From Holosporaceae bacterium (lineage in GTDB: Bacteria > Pseudomonadota > Alphaproteobacteria > UBA3830), in assembly GCA_031265715.1 (NCBI GenBank), contig JAISCG010000062.1, positions 1 through 7,681 of the forward strand: a stretch of DNA of 7,681 nucleotides, read 5' to 3'. Of this stretch, positions 7,345 through 7,681 are shown piece by piece. The notes below the pieces were generated by a model. That model searched no databases, was not told the DNA's origin, and saw only the letters and a program-made list of their open reading frames with translations. The translations under genes were made by a program, and so were the position numbers. The first letter of the stretch is position 1; each line of letters begins with the position of its first letter.

Positions 7345-7681
7345 GGGCCTACGCATGAAGAATTTTATTGACGGAAGCGAATAAATGTGCAGGGGACATA
7401 GAATTTCTGCGCATGACTGATTTTACAGATTGGGACGGCTTTTTTTTAGCCTTCACCAAGACCGCTATGCTCCACTTTCGCATAATATTCATATTTTCGG
7501 CAGCGTTGTCGTTACGGATGCAGGCTTTATCTTCGTTAAAAATGACGTCCAATCGCCAATGCAACCGATTTTCTATTCCCCAATGTTTGCGAGCAACGTC
7601 GTTGAGCGTCTGAGCGTCAAGCGACAGCGAGGAAATATAGTATCTTTCCTCCTCCGTTTCTTTACCTTTTCTTAAAACTTT
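7343..7681 (-). mobile_element. ISAs1-family insertion sequence, 3' end (runs off window)
   Basis: The transposase and its terminus run off the right edge. The proposed boundary is CAGGGCCTACGCATG starting at 7343, which resembles the CAGGG-type ends of this family and overlaps the transposase stop codon (TAG at 7349-7351). The opposite terminus and any target duplication lie outside the window, so the exact edge is unproven. Confidence 0.5.
7349..7681 (-). CDS. ISAs1-family transposase, C-terminal part
   Basis: The last 110 residues are visible; the frame is open through the window edge, so this is a partial gene rather than a short one starting at the internal TTG at 7564. It contains the signature of ISAs1/H-repeat DDE transposases: RYYISSLSLDAQTLNDVAR, then HWGIENRLHW with the catalytic Glu in IEN, then RLDVIFNEDKACIRNDNAAE and MRKWSIAVL. 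The end (MSPAHLFASVNKILHA) looks natural, so the C-terminus is complete. Enzymatic state cannot be judged without the upstream Asp residues. The stop codon lies within the presumed terminal inverted repeat. Confidence 0.9.
   Translation of the reverse strand, partial: KVLRKGKETEEERYYISSLSLDAQTLNDVARKHWGIENRLHWRLDVIFNEDKACIRNDNAAENMNIMRKWSIAVLVKAKKKPSQSVKSVMRRNSMSPAHLFASVNKILHA

Overview
The window looks like an accessory region from a host-associated, probably intracellular Gram-negative bacterium. Most of it is AT-rich, and coding is sparse, with long non-coding gaps and gene remnants. It carries palindromic repeats built on the arm GAAGCAATCCA, a type common in Rickettsiales/Holosporales-like and Legionella-like genomes. 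There is also an ISAs1-family transposase end, an Rpn/PD-(D/E)XK nuclease remnant, a HipBA module and three genes for small exported proteins. A Holosporales-type alphaproteobacterium fits best, but this is inference from gene content; no rRNA or core gene is present to settle it.

Layout, left to right. Positions 1-460 are clearly more GC-rich than the rest. They hold a perfect DnaA-box sequence, a nest of inverted repeats and the possible 3' end of a degraded gene on the minus strand. Positions 460-819 are AT-rich, with a 15-bp tandem repeat and a small inverted repeat. A secreted HAD-fold phosphatase-like protein follows (820-1569, +), possibly frameshifted at its C-terminus, and then a palindromic repeat. 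A second exported protein (1944-2504, +) has a near-consensus promoter and a stem-loop terminator. A third (2841-4091, -) converges on it and has its own near-consensus sigma-70-type promoter. Positions 4431-4868 (-) hold the C-terminal half of an Rpn-family nuclease whose catalytic half is missing.

The best-defined system is hipBA (5069-6497, -). It comprises an XRE-type antitoxin/repressor and a HipA-type Ser/Thr kinase toxin, overlapping by 8 nt. Their promoter carries three TATCC/GGATA half-sites, the half-site sequence known for E. coli HipB. All kinase signature residues are present, so the module looks intact. Upstream of it lies an unrecognised gene (6721-7293, -) whose 3' end runs into a second palindromic repeat. 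Protein-like sequence resumes in another frame beyond that repeat, so the gene was probably split by it. The right edge is the 3' end of an ISAs1-family insertion sequence, inserted about 50 bp upstream of that gene.

No evidence ties these genes into one pathway. The window reads as a mosaic: putative secreted host-interaction proteins, a stabilising toxin-antitoxin module, and mobile or repeat DNA that has broken or trimmed several genes.
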